This document shows, in pieces, positions 44,801 to 63,453 of a DNA stretch of 64,000 nt; position 1 is the stretch's first letter, and each line of letters starts with the position of its first letter. A program made the position numbers and the translations under genes. This DNA is from Branchiostoma floridae. Lineage: Eukaryota; Chordata; Leptocardii; Amphioxiformes; Branchiostomatidae. The stretch spans positions 6,405,692 through 6,469,691 of the forward strand of contig NC_049990.1 of NCBI RefSeq assembly GCF_000003815.2, read 5' to 3'. The notes below the pieces were generated by a model. The model was not told the DNA's origin. It saw only the letters and a program-made list of their open reading frames with translations, and ran no database searches.

Positions 44801-47800
44801 CATTATATAGCGTGGAGTGGCGTATCCACATTTCTACGTGCTAAATGTTATAGAATGAAAGCAAAGTTTGTTTTCTCAGCGGTAGCGTTAAGAATATGAA
44901 TAAATAAAGAAAAGGGAAACTTCAGACGATCACTTTGAAACCAGAAAGTGTGGGTTCGAGCCCTTGGTGCGACATTATTTTGAAGGGCAAAATATATTGT
45001 TACCATTTTGTTGGGGTAGAAAAACAAAACGAATTACAAAGTTCCAACTTCCTTTGGAAACACTTGCCGAGACGGAATCAAGTCAAAAGTATGAAACTTG
45101 CCAGTATATATATGTAGACCCTTGGACCAAACCAGTCAAGCTCGAAAGCTCCCTGAGATCAAGGCGGTTGATGATGATTGACAGGGTGGGCCCGAAGGCT
45201 ATTCCCCTAGCACCTTGCGGGCGATCAAGGCGATTATGTCAAGATTCCAACCACCCACAGGGCAGACATCACGCTTCGGTTTTTCTTCATCAGCGTGAAT
45301 GCCTGCTGACGCTGTGCGCCAGATGGTACGGGTTCGTTCCTAAATGTCAGCATCAAGGATCTTGAAAAGTGCCGACCTGATATGACTTGTAAATTCAATC
45401 CATGCAGAAAGTTGTCTATGCTTGCATACTTCAGAATGTGGTTCTTAAAGTGGCCAAATTATATCTATTTCACAAAGCTGTACATAAAGATACTGATTTT
45501 AGTGATTTGGACAAGAACAATTGCGTATATCTCATCGTGCGCCAAACCCGTTCACAAAACATGTTTATTATCAGAGCAATTCAATAAATAAAAACATTTC
45601 ATAAATTATGTTAATGAGGTCCCGAGCACAAGTTGGTGTGAACACCACTCATGCATATAGTTGTCTACGCTTGCGTACTTTGTATGTGGTTATTGAAATA
45701 AAAACATTACATCTTTTTCACAAAACTGTATAAAAAGAAACTGATTTAAGTGATTTTGACAATAACAATTGCGTATATTTCATCGTACGCCAAACCCGTT
45801 CACAAAACATGTTTATTATCAGAGTAATTCAATAAATAAAAACATTTCATAAATTATGTTAATAAGGTCCAGTTTATGAGCGTTTTCTCTTGCCGAGCCG
45901 TCAACCCAGTTGCTTATCATAGATAGACGGACAGAAAATGAATACCGTACTTTCTCGATTAAAGTACCTTTGTTTGGGAAATAAAAATCGTTTCTGACTG
46001 ATCTGTAATGGACCTCCTGCCTTCAACTTGTTAAAATAAATAAATCAGACAACAGTTCAGCCTTGGTTTCTTGCATGGAATATTTTGGCACCGCTTACGC
46101 TAGTTAATGTCTTGTCACTGTCCACGGGCGCGGCTGGTGGACAAACGTAATTCATTTGTGCATGAGCTAGTCCCTCTTTGAGATTTGTCTCGGTGTTTGC
46201 AATTGGTTGCCACAAATTTTCGTTTTACCGGTTCTACATTTGGAACTGCAAGTCTCTCTTTTACTCTTATAGAAAAACAACACGTCTTTTGTGAGTTATA
46301 TTTCGGAGTTCGCCACGAAATGCCTGTGACAGAACCTCGTTTATACGTGACAAATATCAGGTTATTTTTGCTGTCAGTTTTCGCTGATTGCCTGTCAAAA
46401 ATGATTGAATTTGCGTTAGGCAAAGTTTCAGACAGTCCGGCGCCGGCGGCACGATCTTCAAAAGGCCAAGATCTGTCAATCAAGACTACGCACCGTGGGA
46501 AAGTGTTCATTTGTAGTGGCCATCTCGGAGCTGCTGTTTGCTGATGTAGTATCAAATCTCATAATCTATAGTTCAGTTTTATCCAGATCCCAGACGATCC
46601 TCGCTATTTTTGTTACAGCGCTCAAATTTCAATCAAATATCTGGCTATATCAATTGCAATTTGAAGAGTTGTACTCACAGAAAAAATGTGCCGCTAACAT
46701 GCGTGTTTGTTTACACTTGAGGTACGTGCGGGTCCAACCTTTAGCTTGCGTTGTTCTTTATATCTTACCGTATTTTTCTGTGTTCCGTTGATACATATAA
46801 AAAATGCTGACACAGTTTTTGTAACATCGGATTTTATTGCTAACTTTTTGCACTGCTTTACAACCATATCTTTATGTGGGTAAATAACTCCAACTAAGTA
46901 AATCACAGTTCTGTGAGCTGTTGTTAATCGCACGGCCGCGGTGACCGCGGTAAGAATTTATGTACATGTACAACGTATCTCTTGCGGAAACCTTGTGGCG
47001 TCTTCCATACAATTTCTGCGGATGATTTCGGGACATCCAGAAGTTTTTTGTAACTTTGCGTATCCTAATTTCTGTGGAAGATTGCACGACGTACTAGTAT
47101 TGTGGAAGATTATGGGACGGTCTACTAGCGGAAGAACCGGAACGTCTGCAGAAACTTGAAGCGCATTTCGTGGCCGTTACTGATGACACATATACGATTG
47201 TATTCTTTTATAAAAGCACTTATGTCATCCTCTTGCGTCAAAATATCTTCATGGATTTCATGGACCCATTTCGACGCACAGTATTTTAAACTACGGTGAT
47301 TCTGAAAAATTGTTCCGATAGTGCACGTGGTTGTCTGGTTGATCCTTTGATCTGTCTTGTACTATTACGGTCCGGCAAATGCTTGACTTTGTCTTTTTTA
47401 TCAAGTGATAATATCCATATCTTGTTAATAAACTATAGTCTGTGTAAACTGTCTTTGGCTGAGTTCATGTTAACTTTCGAAACGTGTTAGTTCCAGGATT
47501 AGTGTTAGTATTAGAGAGTTAGTGTTTAAGAGACAAAACGAACTTTTGAGAAAAACAGTGAAACAAATGAACACGAAATCAAACTCAACGGGAACAAAAC
47601 GGATAAATCAATAGACAATTTAAGCTAAATCGGTTCTTCCGTGACAGCACATCTCCATCCTCAAACTTTGACGGTATTGACGAACCTGAAGAACGGGAAT
47701 ACACGACATTAGTCATGATCAACATAATGCACTGGTCAATTAGCCACCGAAAGTGACAGTGGTTAAAAAAGCGGGCACCGTAAAATTATCAATTTCCCTG

Positions 47801-48432
47801 GTTAAAAAAAAATGTAACGTTAAAAGAAATATGTATGGTAATCAACAAAAAGTATCAACTCTGTAGCTCGTTTACTGATATCGAGATATTCGTACATTAT
47901 CCTGTTAATCGGGGCCTGACGCCTATCATGACCTCAAGTGACCTCCAGTCGGTGCGTGAAAACCGACACATTTCCGACATCTATCGGGCACGTATCGGAA
48001 GGCTGACGCGATCCGCGGGAAAACAATGGGCGGGCGCCATTGATTTGGCCTGATTTCTGGATTTCTGTCGGATCCAACGTCGGAAAATCTGAATGTGAAA
48101 ATCCGACACAAATCTTACATAATTACGTTACCAACCCGTTAACAACCCGACTTCCCCGTGCACTGTGTACGTGTACCATGGTTGAAATCTACCATGACTC
48201 ACAGTCATCCTTGCCTTGCCCCCCCTCCCTCCCTCCAGCTTTCGCAGACGACAAACATATTGACAATAGAGATGCTTACAGCCCGCTATTTTACCGGTAG
48301 AAAGTACACATATTTCGAAGACATACCTATCGTACATTTCTAACTCTTTCTCTGGTTGAAATAAGCCACGACAAATCCACAATTCACCTTTAAATCCTCC
48401 GGGTCTACAATATCGTTGATCACTTCCTCCAT
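41805..48432 (-). CDS. FIS1: Mitochondrial fission 1 protein (complete)
   Basis: FIS1 is a tail-anchored outer mitochondrial (and peroxisomal) membrane protein that helps recruit fission factors and TBC1D15-type regulators. Five exons: 48388-48432, 43690-43822, 42728-42804, 42318-42423, 41805-41902. They join in frame to 152 aa, the same length as human FIS1. The conserved motifs TQFEYAWALTRSKYGNDIKK (about 34-53), QRDYLYYLSIANFRL and DYEKALKYCRAILHVEP form the TPR-like bundle. The last exon encodes the membrane anchor (GLLGMAIVGGVAAVALGG onward) and the basic tail VSKGKS. The start is the first ATG after a CpG-rich promoter. The gene is head-to-head with GSR. Intron 1 is 4.6 kb and repeat-rich. 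Confidence 0.96.
42420..42500. repeat. 54-bp tandem duplication at the FIS1 exon-4 acceptor
   Basis: CATAGTCCTGTAATACAGAA at the acceptor is repeated as CATAGTCCTGTAATATAGAA about 54 bp upstream in the intron. The copy includes a few exon bases and has a weakened acceptor (TATAG/TTACAG variants). Confidence 0.6.
43006..43261. mobile_element. MULE-like MITE with perfect 11-bp TSD
   Basis: 256 bp, starting GGTCTGCCTAAACACCACAA and ending with its complement GGTGTTTAGGCAGACC. The inverted repeats extend about 42 bp with one mismatch. The 11-mer CATTTGTCGTC flanks both sides exactly (42995-43005 and 43262-43272). Long inverted repeats and a 9-11 bp duplication are hallmarks of Mutator-like elements. 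No transposase is encoded. It lies in FIS1 intron 2. Confidence 0.9.
45406..45870. repeat. Direct duplication of a roughly 215-bp block
   Basis: 45406-45620 and 45655-45870 align along their length, sharing AGTTGTCTATGCTTGC(A/G)TACTT, AACAATTGCGTATAT and CGCCAAACCCGTTCACAAAA, then CATGTTTATTATCAGAG and ATTATGTTAAT. The copies differ by small indels and substitutions. No gene is recognised; it lies in FIS1 intron 1. Confidence 0.85.
46115..46555. other. Overlapping open frames on both strands, unassigned
   Basis: A 146-codon frame (-) and a 119-codon frame (+) overlap within FIS1 intron 1. Neither peptide matches a family I know. Neither has clear splice signals or a strong start context. Mutual shadowing makes at least one spurious, and the block may be a transposon remnant. 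Confidence 0.2.
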
Positions 48433-56385
<7,953 letters not shown>

Positions 56386-57337
56386 CTATCTTGTACAGAC
56401 GTCAGCACGACAGTGTGTTCAGAAGATGGTCATAGTAAACTGTAGACAGTGTGCCTTTCTTAAAAATTTTATTACAGCCTTGAATATTCATGGGAGTTAT
56501 ATTTTGTTTATTGTTTTTTTAAAACATCCACACAGCCAAGATTGTGCAACTAGTGGGTGACTTACTTTTTCATCACTTACATAATCAATGTAGCTTTTCT
56601 AATCAGACATATCTTCATCTACACAAGGGAAACTGTTAAAATATTGAGCTTTATATAATCACTTAAATGTTGGATTGTGTAGCAAAATGTGTCACATCAG
56701 TGAATAATTTCAAAAAAATTGCTGCTTTTAATGATGATGATGATTATGATCTTGATGTTTTTCACATACTTACCTACATGGGCTAAATGCAGTATTTATC
56801 TTCATAGGGAGATGGGAGCAAGGCTATATCCTATCTACCTCAATAATTTCTAAGTAATACACACAGCACCACTTGCTAAACGTCAGATATGTCAAAAGAG
56901 AATCACGAATGTTGGTTGGCAACACAATTACAACACTCTGCCATAAGTGTCTAGAACAAGGATTATTTGTATTTTTGGTTGTAACTGCTAGGTGGCATAC
57001 ATGTAATGATACATACATGTAAAGAATTGGGAATAGCCCTGTAATTACACCACTTCTGCCTTCAAACCTTCCATTGCAAAAGACATGGGCAGTGCCTTTT
57101 TATGGGCAAAAACATGCTAAATATATTCCTGTGGTGTCTATCAGTAGTAACCTTGATTTGTCGCCATTGAACAATAATTGCTCTGAAGCTTGTAAAATGC
57201 TTGTAGTTCTAGGCAGAAGACCATGTGATGTAACAAAATGAAATACATGTAGAATGTTTTCAGACGTAGTTGCTTTTTATGTGTATCCTAACGACTTTAT
57301 TGAAAAATGTGTAATGTTATACATGGTAAAATTGGTA

Positions 57338-57343
57338 AATAAA
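57338..57343 (+). terminator. Candidate GSR poly(A) signal
   Basis: AATAAA about 950 bp after the GSR stop. The intervening sequence has no coding signal and reads as 3' UTR. Confidence 0.45.
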
Positions 57344-58464
57344 AAGGTAAATTAATGATTTTATCATATGGACTATCAATATACAATATATTTAAGTAGA
57401 AGAGTCAGTGAGATGTGTATTACGAGACCATTAACGTTGGTACCTTGAGTGTGTTAAGGCTGTTGCCTTTACAGGTCCCCGTGTCAAGTCATTTATAGGT
57501 TTAAGGGGGTGTTTCACTAGACTGCGCCTTGGGAAAGGCGTTCGCAAACCGGCGCCAATCGGTGAAGAGGAAATGAAAATCACAAAAAGCCACAAGGCTG
57601 CTCAAAATGGTGTAAAACGGCAAACATTCTTTTACCACTGCAAATCTCTTTTTGATAAATTTTCAATTTATTCGGTTTTTATTCAGTCAAGGCTCCTTGA
57701 TTCAGTGGCAACATTGCCATCTCCAGTCAAATAATATCCTGTGGCAAAACTGAGTACAAAATGTACGTGACGTTCCAGGCGCAGCTTTCTGTTTTGCTCG
57801 TCTTTGCTTTGTACACAAATGCGTCGCATGTCAATGTCGCCACAAATCTAAGGAAATTTGGCACAACTTCACACATTTGGCGTAATTTTACAGAGCAATT
57901 TGGCGCTGTTCATTGAGTTACCAGCTTTAGTTGCGATGTCTTTGAATGATGGATGCCCGTGGGTCTGAAATAGCTTAAGATCCGACGTAGAGGAAGAGTC
58001 TGTGTACATTACAAGGAAGTGGCCTAATTTTCTACTTAACGTTTGTGTGATAATCACCTTCGTATGACCATGCGAATAAACACGTTTTGATATCTCTGGA
58101 TGTTCAACATGTCATGGATGTTTTCCGTCTGCGTTCTCAACGTCTAAATACCGGCTCGTTGACTCCAGGCACCAGAAACGTCAGTCAGTGCAAGTCTCTT
58201 ATCGGTCAGGAACCTCATACTAAGTTCACTGGCCTGCAGCGGCGAACAACTGGGCACTATAATACCAGATCTCAGTGGATCGGCCAATGTCTTCTCTCAT
58301 GCGCATTGCAACGAGCTTGACCTTCATAGTCCACGGAAAATGGTGTGAAAGTCCAACTACAGTTGTTCGAATTCTTCCGGTCAAGAGCAACTCTATTCAT
58401 ATGCATCGGGCACTTCTCCTACATTAAATCATGCAAATCTATTATGATCGGATGTAGTTCGTAG

Positions 58465-58620
58465 GAGGTCTGTAAGAACAGTTTTTGTCATACGCAGAAG
58501 TACGCAAAATAAGCACAGCACGGTCCAGTATGCCTACAGTAAACTGGCAAAAAACGACTGAGGTGCTTATGAACTGCGCATTGTGCGCACCACGGCGTAT
58601 GACAAAAATGTCAGACCTCA
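58465..58620. repeat. Imperfect inverted repeat, foldback-like
   Basis: GAGGTCTG, TTTTTGTCATACGC and later AAGCAC on the left are mirrored by GTGCTTAT, GCGTATGACAAAAA and CAGACCTC on the right, around a loop of about 50 bp. It is probably a decayed MITE. Confidence 0.6.
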
Positions 58621-58689
58621 TATGGACTTCATATATACGCTCGTATGATTACGTGACCGCACTCACATCAGACTACTTTGCTGTGTGCT

Positions 58690-58835
58690 TATAGATCAGT
58701 GGTCACTAACCCTATCTCTAAAGGGAATTTCTCTTGTGCATAGTGGATATAGTGTCTGTCCTCCCTGTCACAACCAGTTCTAGTGCTAGAAGATAAGATC
58801 TTTAGTGAGCTTAAGTGGTTCGAAAATCACTGCAA
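58690..58835 (+). repeat. SINE body copy (partner at 25925-26130)
   Basis: Shares GTCACAACCAGT, AGAAGATAAG-like and GAGCTTAAG blocks in order with the SINE at 25925-26130. The head is diverged, but AGATCAGTGGT at the start resembles a decayed A box. Confidence 0.45.
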
Positions 58836-60120
58836 TTTGGTTCACTTGTTATCGGTCAATGAACCTGAGTGGGGTAGCTAAGGCTATATTAACGGTCAAT
58901 GGCACTCCCATGTAGATTGATAAGCCTACTTGACATTCCTCTTTCTGTTTAAGGCCATGTCACAGAGCCAACCATGACTTCCCGACCTTCTCCGGGCCAT
59001 GGCTGGGAGTTAGTCGTGAGCGGGGTCATCAGTGGGTGGGAATTGGTCGTAGAGGATGACTATTAGTATTTTAAAGTCGTCTGCGCCGTGATCGACTATG
59101 GGATTTGACACATCAAACTCTTTCAGGAATGGGGTCGTGGAGTGACCGTGAGTAAAAGTTGTGGGAAGGTCCTGAATGGAGTCTCTACGTACCAGACTGA
59201 CTACGCTGGCTATCATTTATAGGGAGAATAATTTGCCAGGGGAGTTTTGGTACCACTGAGGAGATGGCCGACCGCGCAGCATTTTAAACATCTTAGCATG
59301 GACTGACTCCCCTGCCCAATTTCTCATTTTTTTGCCGAATTCTGTTATCCTCATACCCCCGTATCCTGAATGTAGCTTGCCGAGACGGGCAAGGTCCTTT
59401 CCACGACAAATCCCCCTTAAGAGAACCTAGCCAACGTTGAAAATCGCGACCCCCCCATCCCCAAATAAAAACCAGCCCCGTTCGAAGACTGCATCGGAGG
59501 CCATCCTGAATGCGTGACAGGCGCTTAGCGTGCCCCAGCTGTCGCGTTAACAGGTCGTAAAAGACCGGATTAGCAGTTGACGACAGACCTCAGTGGTATC
59601 ACTGTCTCCTAGGCATTTAAGCTAAAAAGGTAAGGTAGTCGAACCTCAGACAGCGGTCTCAGATGGCTATCTACGGGTCATTTCAGGCCATCTCTACCCT
59701 TCTCGATCAAAATGTTTTGGGTACTTTTAATTTCCCAGTGTCTTTTAATATCAGGTCGTTATGGGTATCTACTTAGATATTGGTATTATGGTACATTTGT
59801 TTTCTTGTTACGTAATCCACGCAATTAATGTGTTAGATCGAGGATGTCTAGATATCGTAATCGGAGGCCATCCTCCGTCTGGTATCAGCCATACGGTGAT
59901 TTACACCACCCACCCGGACTTCAGGAAGAATAATGACATACAGTATCAGTAACTAATGGACGTCCGAATCAAACCAAACCCATAGGCCATGTATACATCT
60001 ATCCCAACTCTCACACCAGTGAAACATATGATAAAAGAGACGTCCACAATACACCGTAATACGAAATATGTGTTAATAAAACACGTGGATTGAATAGGCG
60101 AACATTTGTAAATATTCGGT

Positions 60121-60154
60121 AGGTAAATATTGATTAATAAATCAATATTTACCT
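60121..60154. repeat. Perfect 15-bp-arm AT-rich palindrome
   Basis: AGGTAAATATTGATT and its exact complement are separated by four bases. The arms contain TAAATATTGATT, a forkhead-like motif, in both orientations. It could be regulatory or a foldback remnant. Confidence 0.7.
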
Positions 60155-60992
60155 ATCTTCTCTTTGGAGCTTACTAGAGAACACCCAAGTAGCATCTTTA
60201 TAGTCTTTAATAGCCTGAGAACGGAGCCATGTTGATATATAGGATATGATTTACATTTGTGTCAAATTCTAGTCTACGATATATCTTTGGTATACATGTG
60301 TTGTTTGCATCACTTACAAGCTTCTTGTGGCATTTCTAGTGACACTGTCTTTAATTGTATTCACTACCATACACTGTTGTAATACACTGTAACCCCTTGG
60401 TTTGCAAAGGCAAATGCACAATTAACATTATCCTCATTTCAATATTTATCTGGGATTGTAACGCAAGCATGCAAAATTACTCATAACAGTCGTAAATTGT
60501 AAAGATTATAGATCATGCGTAGGCACAATGGCATTTAGAATTTATTTATAAATGATGGTATACACAAATAGAATTAAATGCATCTGCTAGGTACTATAGT
60601 GGATAACATTCCAACACTGCTGTACAAAAAGAAATACCTACAGTTTCAACGAGAACCCTGGAAAAAAATTTCCAATACTAGTCAATCAACAGAAAACCTT
60701 CCAGCAGTGCTTGCGTTTATAAAGATATCACCTGTCAGACTTTCTGGCTTTCTGTATTCTATCGCCTCTTGCCGATGATACTGGCATACGTTTGCAGAAT
60801 ATACTGTAAAGAAATAAACTTTTCCAACTAAAAATTGATACACCGAAAGTTTCGACTGAATCGCCCAGTCTTCATCAACTAAGAGAGGATTAAAGGAGGC
60901 CAATACTCAATACGACGTGTCTTACCTTCCGCCAACCACTATATTATGGAAACATGTTGATTTTGTGCAGTTTGTTGTGACTTGGGAATCTC

Positions 60993-61598
60993 CTAACCCG
61001 TAGACACGCAATCGGCAACCCCATTTACCCCATTTATGCCGTTCACTGTTCCATTACCAATGACGGCAGCTTCCGCGTTTGCTTTCTCTTCTTCCTCTTT
61101 CAGTCTAGCCTCCAGGGCTATTTTGGCCTTAACTTCCTTTCTGATCTGTTCCACATCCACTTCAATGCCCAGCTTCTTCGACATCGCAGGCTGTAGGAAC
61201 TGGAGAGAAAAATTACAGTGGTAAATATATTTGCACATCCTTTACCTAGCCATTATATTTGCGATACGTTGTCATTGAAAAGTGGGAAATGCTGTCGTCA
61301 GTTTTTACGACTGTAGTATGAGCGAGAACACATGCACCATCATTACTTTCTTTACTTTTCCATATTAATCAATGTATTTTACGAACATTTTTACCACATT
61401 TCGTTGGTCAGTTTTGCTACTGCAGTGCAAGAATACTAGTCTCGAACGTAAAGTTTGACTTCTATAATTTTGAATTACCCTTAACGTGTCGAACATCTGT
61501 GCGTTTCCCAGATACTCGATGATGATGTCGGCGCCAATCTGTGGTCCGTAGCCGGCCATGATCATGTTATACCGCCACAGCTCCAACACTCGCCGGAG
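60993..61598 (-). CDS. Last two exons of an unrecognised conserved-looking gene
   Basis: Exons 61479-61598 and 60993-61190, both with good splice signals and phase 0. The first encodes 40 residues beginning LRRVLELWRYNMIMAGYGPQ and continuing through IIEYLGNAQMFDTLR. The second encodes PAMSKKLGIEVDVEQIRKEV, a Glu/Lys-rich probable coiled helix (EARLKEEEEKANAEAA), then a low-complexity Gly/Asn tail (GNGTVNGINGVNGVADC) and a TAG stop. I do not recognise the family. The 5' part lies beyond the repeat block or outside the window. Confidence 0.6.
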
Positions 61599-61659
61599 CT
61601 GCGGGGATGCACAAGGGAAATGTGGAATACTCATGTTCAGTACTCACCCACTTCCACGC

Positions 61660-61945
61660 TCGCTCGCTCACTCACTCACTCACTCACTCACTCACTCACT
61701 CACTCACTCACTCACTCACTCACGCACTCACTCACTCACGCACTCACTCGCTCACTCTGTCACACATTCTCTCTCACACATACAGGCTCCCACGCTCAAT
61801 AACTCTTCCTCGCTCACTCACTCACTCACTCATTCACTCACTCACTCACTCACTCACTCACTCACTCACTCACTCACTCACTCACTCATTTACTCACTCA
61901 CTCACTCACTCACTCACTCACTCACTCACTCACTCACTTACTCAC
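61660..61945. repeat. (CTCA)n microsatellite
   Basis: Two long CTCA arrays separated by a diverged spacer near 61755-61815. The THSLTHSL reading frames are repeat artefacts. It lies just upstream of the minus-strand gene's exon at 61598, probably in its intron. Confidence 0.97.
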
Positions 61946-62015
61946 ACTCACACACATACAGGCTAGTAGTATAGTAGGAGCACGCTGAGTCCAATTTTCA
62001 GGCGCAAGCAGGCGC

Positions 62016-62209
62016 AGGTCAAAGGTCATCGCCTGCCGATATTATCTATTCAGACGCAGGTCAGAGGTCAAATATGATTTATTCAGGCGGAGCAGGTCAG
62101 AGGTTACATTATCTATTCAGGCGGAGCAGGTCAGAGGTCGCATATGATTTATTCAGGCGCAGATCATAGGTCAGATATTATGTATTCATTCGGGGCAGGT
62201 CAGGGGTCA
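62016..62209 (+). promoter_or_regulatory. Minisatellite of six DR1 nuclear-receptor motifs
   Basis: AGGTCA direct repeats with a one-base spacer occur at 62016 (AGGTCAAAGGTCA, perfect), 62058 (perfect), 62094, 62128, 62161 and 62197 (one mismatch each). Spacing is 33-42 bp, and the units are embedded in a repeat reading TTATTCAGGCGGAGC. DR1 is the binding site of RXR heterodimers (e.g. PPAR), HNF4 and COUP-TF. Whether this is an enhancer or a chance property of a minisatellite is open. Confidence 0.6.
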
Positions 62210-62398
62210 GATATCATATATTCAGGCGGAGCGAGGTAACTATGACAAAACCCACCCCACCCCAAATGAACCTCCCCCTCTCTAATTGTGAATGACATGC
62301 CCTTATTTGGCCTGGTTAAGTCTACTGAGATCAGTCTTTAATGGATGCGCTGAAAGCACAAACAACAGACGTCTTTCGTCAGTTACTATATCACAAAG

Positions 62399-62498
62399 NN
62401 NNNNNNNNNNNNNNNNNNNNNNNNNNNNNNNNNNNNNNNNNNNNNNNNNNNNNNNNNNNNNNNNNNNNNNNNNNNNNNNNNNNNNNNNNNNNNNNNNN
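62399..62498. other. Assembly gap (100 N)
   Basis: A run of 100 N directly abutting the 66-bp tandem array, so the array probably continues into it. Confidence 0.99.
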
Positions 62499-62940
62499 AG
62501 TTCCAAACGTGCCGCGGCAGGGTTTCCAAATGTCCCGCGGCAGATTCCAACACTTCCGAGCCCAGTTCCAAACGTGCCGAGGCAGCGTTTTCCAAACGTC
62601 CCGCGGCAGATTCCAACACTTCCGAGCCCAGTTCCAAACGTGCCGCGGCAGAGTTTTCCAAACGTGCCGCGGCAGATTCCAACACTTCCGAGCCCAGTTC
62701 CAAACGTGCCGAGGCAGCGTTTTCCAAACGTGCCGCGGCAGATTCCAACACTTCCGAGCCCAGTTCCAAACGTGCCGAGGCAGGGTTTTCCAAACGTGCC
62801 GCGGCAGATTCCAACACTTCCGAGCCCAGTTCCAAACGTGCCGAGGCAGGGTGCCTAACCGTCGAGTCGGCTTTGGGCTCCCGAAACCAAGGCTCACTGT
62901 ATAGTGGATGGTCCCTTATCTATTGGATCAAGGGTTTTAA

Positions 62941-63050
62941 TAATACGAAGTATTTCCATCTAACGAATATAAAACCACGTTTTTCTTATATTCGTTAGAT
63001 ATAAGAAAAACGTGGTTTTATATTAGTTAGGTGGAAAGACTCCGTATCAT
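62941..63050. repeat. Long hairpin, about 51-bp arms, 7-bp loop
   Basis: TAATACGAAGTATTTCCATC, CGAATATAAAACCACGTTTT pairs with AAAACGTGGTTTTATATTAG, GTGGAAAGACTCCGTATCAT with few mismatches. It is the core of the foldback element. Confidence 0.9.
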
Positions 63051-63397
63051 TTCGCTTCCTCGCCGAGCTGATGTAACCCTTGACCCATTAGATAAGGGAC
63101 CATCATGGATATTTCTTTATTGCAGTTAAAAATGTAAATAAATGAAGAAGGCTGAAATGTCTGTCATTTCTATGTCTATATTCCACATGCACCCCTGATA
63201 AGTTTAAGTAAAGCTTTCATTAAAATCTATCACTACAAGCTAAGTAGCTCTCTAGAAATATAAATGTACCCCTTTTCTATTAATTTAACTTACTCAAATT
63301 TCAGGACAAGATTTTTTTAAGTAGCCTGGTACCCAGCCGTACGACAGTTCCTGAGTCTCTTCTGTCCTTTTTTTACTTGTATGATAAAAAAAAAGTC

Positions 63398-63453
63398 TGG
63401 ATCTCTCTCTGTCAGTCAGTCTGCCAGTCAGACTACGACAGAGAGAGATCCAA
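63398..63453. repeat. Palindrome GGATCTCTCTCTGTC / GACAGAGAGAGATCC
   Basis: Perfect 15-bp arms around a spacer that itself contains CAGTCAGTCTGCCAGTCAGA. Outside the arms, CCTGGTACCC and GGATACCAAG continue the symmetry weakly. It is probably a small MITE within the foldback spacer. Confidence 0.75.

Larger units (their letters stand above)
57400..60960. other. Intergenic region, no gene recognised
   Basis: Short frames only. It holds an inverted repeat (58465-58620), a SINE body (58690-58835), a self-complementary repeat around 58970-59010 (CCAACCATGACTTCCCGACC, CCATGGCTGGGAGTTAGTC) and a palindrome (60121-60154). The tail end near 60541 has a minus-strand AATAAA that could belong to the gene ending at 60993. 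Confidence 0.5.

Noticed and set aside
44262..44831. 154-codon (+) and 113-codon (-) frames in FIS1 intron 1
   Set aside because: They overlap each other and a block of repeated TCGGAAA motifs; no recognisable domain.
44940..44970. GGTTCGAGCCC as a tRNA gene
   Set aside because: Only a B-box-like string; no cloverleaf or A box at the right spacing.
61558..61974. Frames reading THSLTHSL
   Set aside because: The CTCA tetranucleotide repeat stays open in all three frames; not a protein.
62292..62904. Frames of 149-188 codons with repeated NVPRQ or LEVGS-like peptides
   Set aside because: The 66-bp repeat is a multiple of three so every frame stays open, and each frame runs through the N gap.
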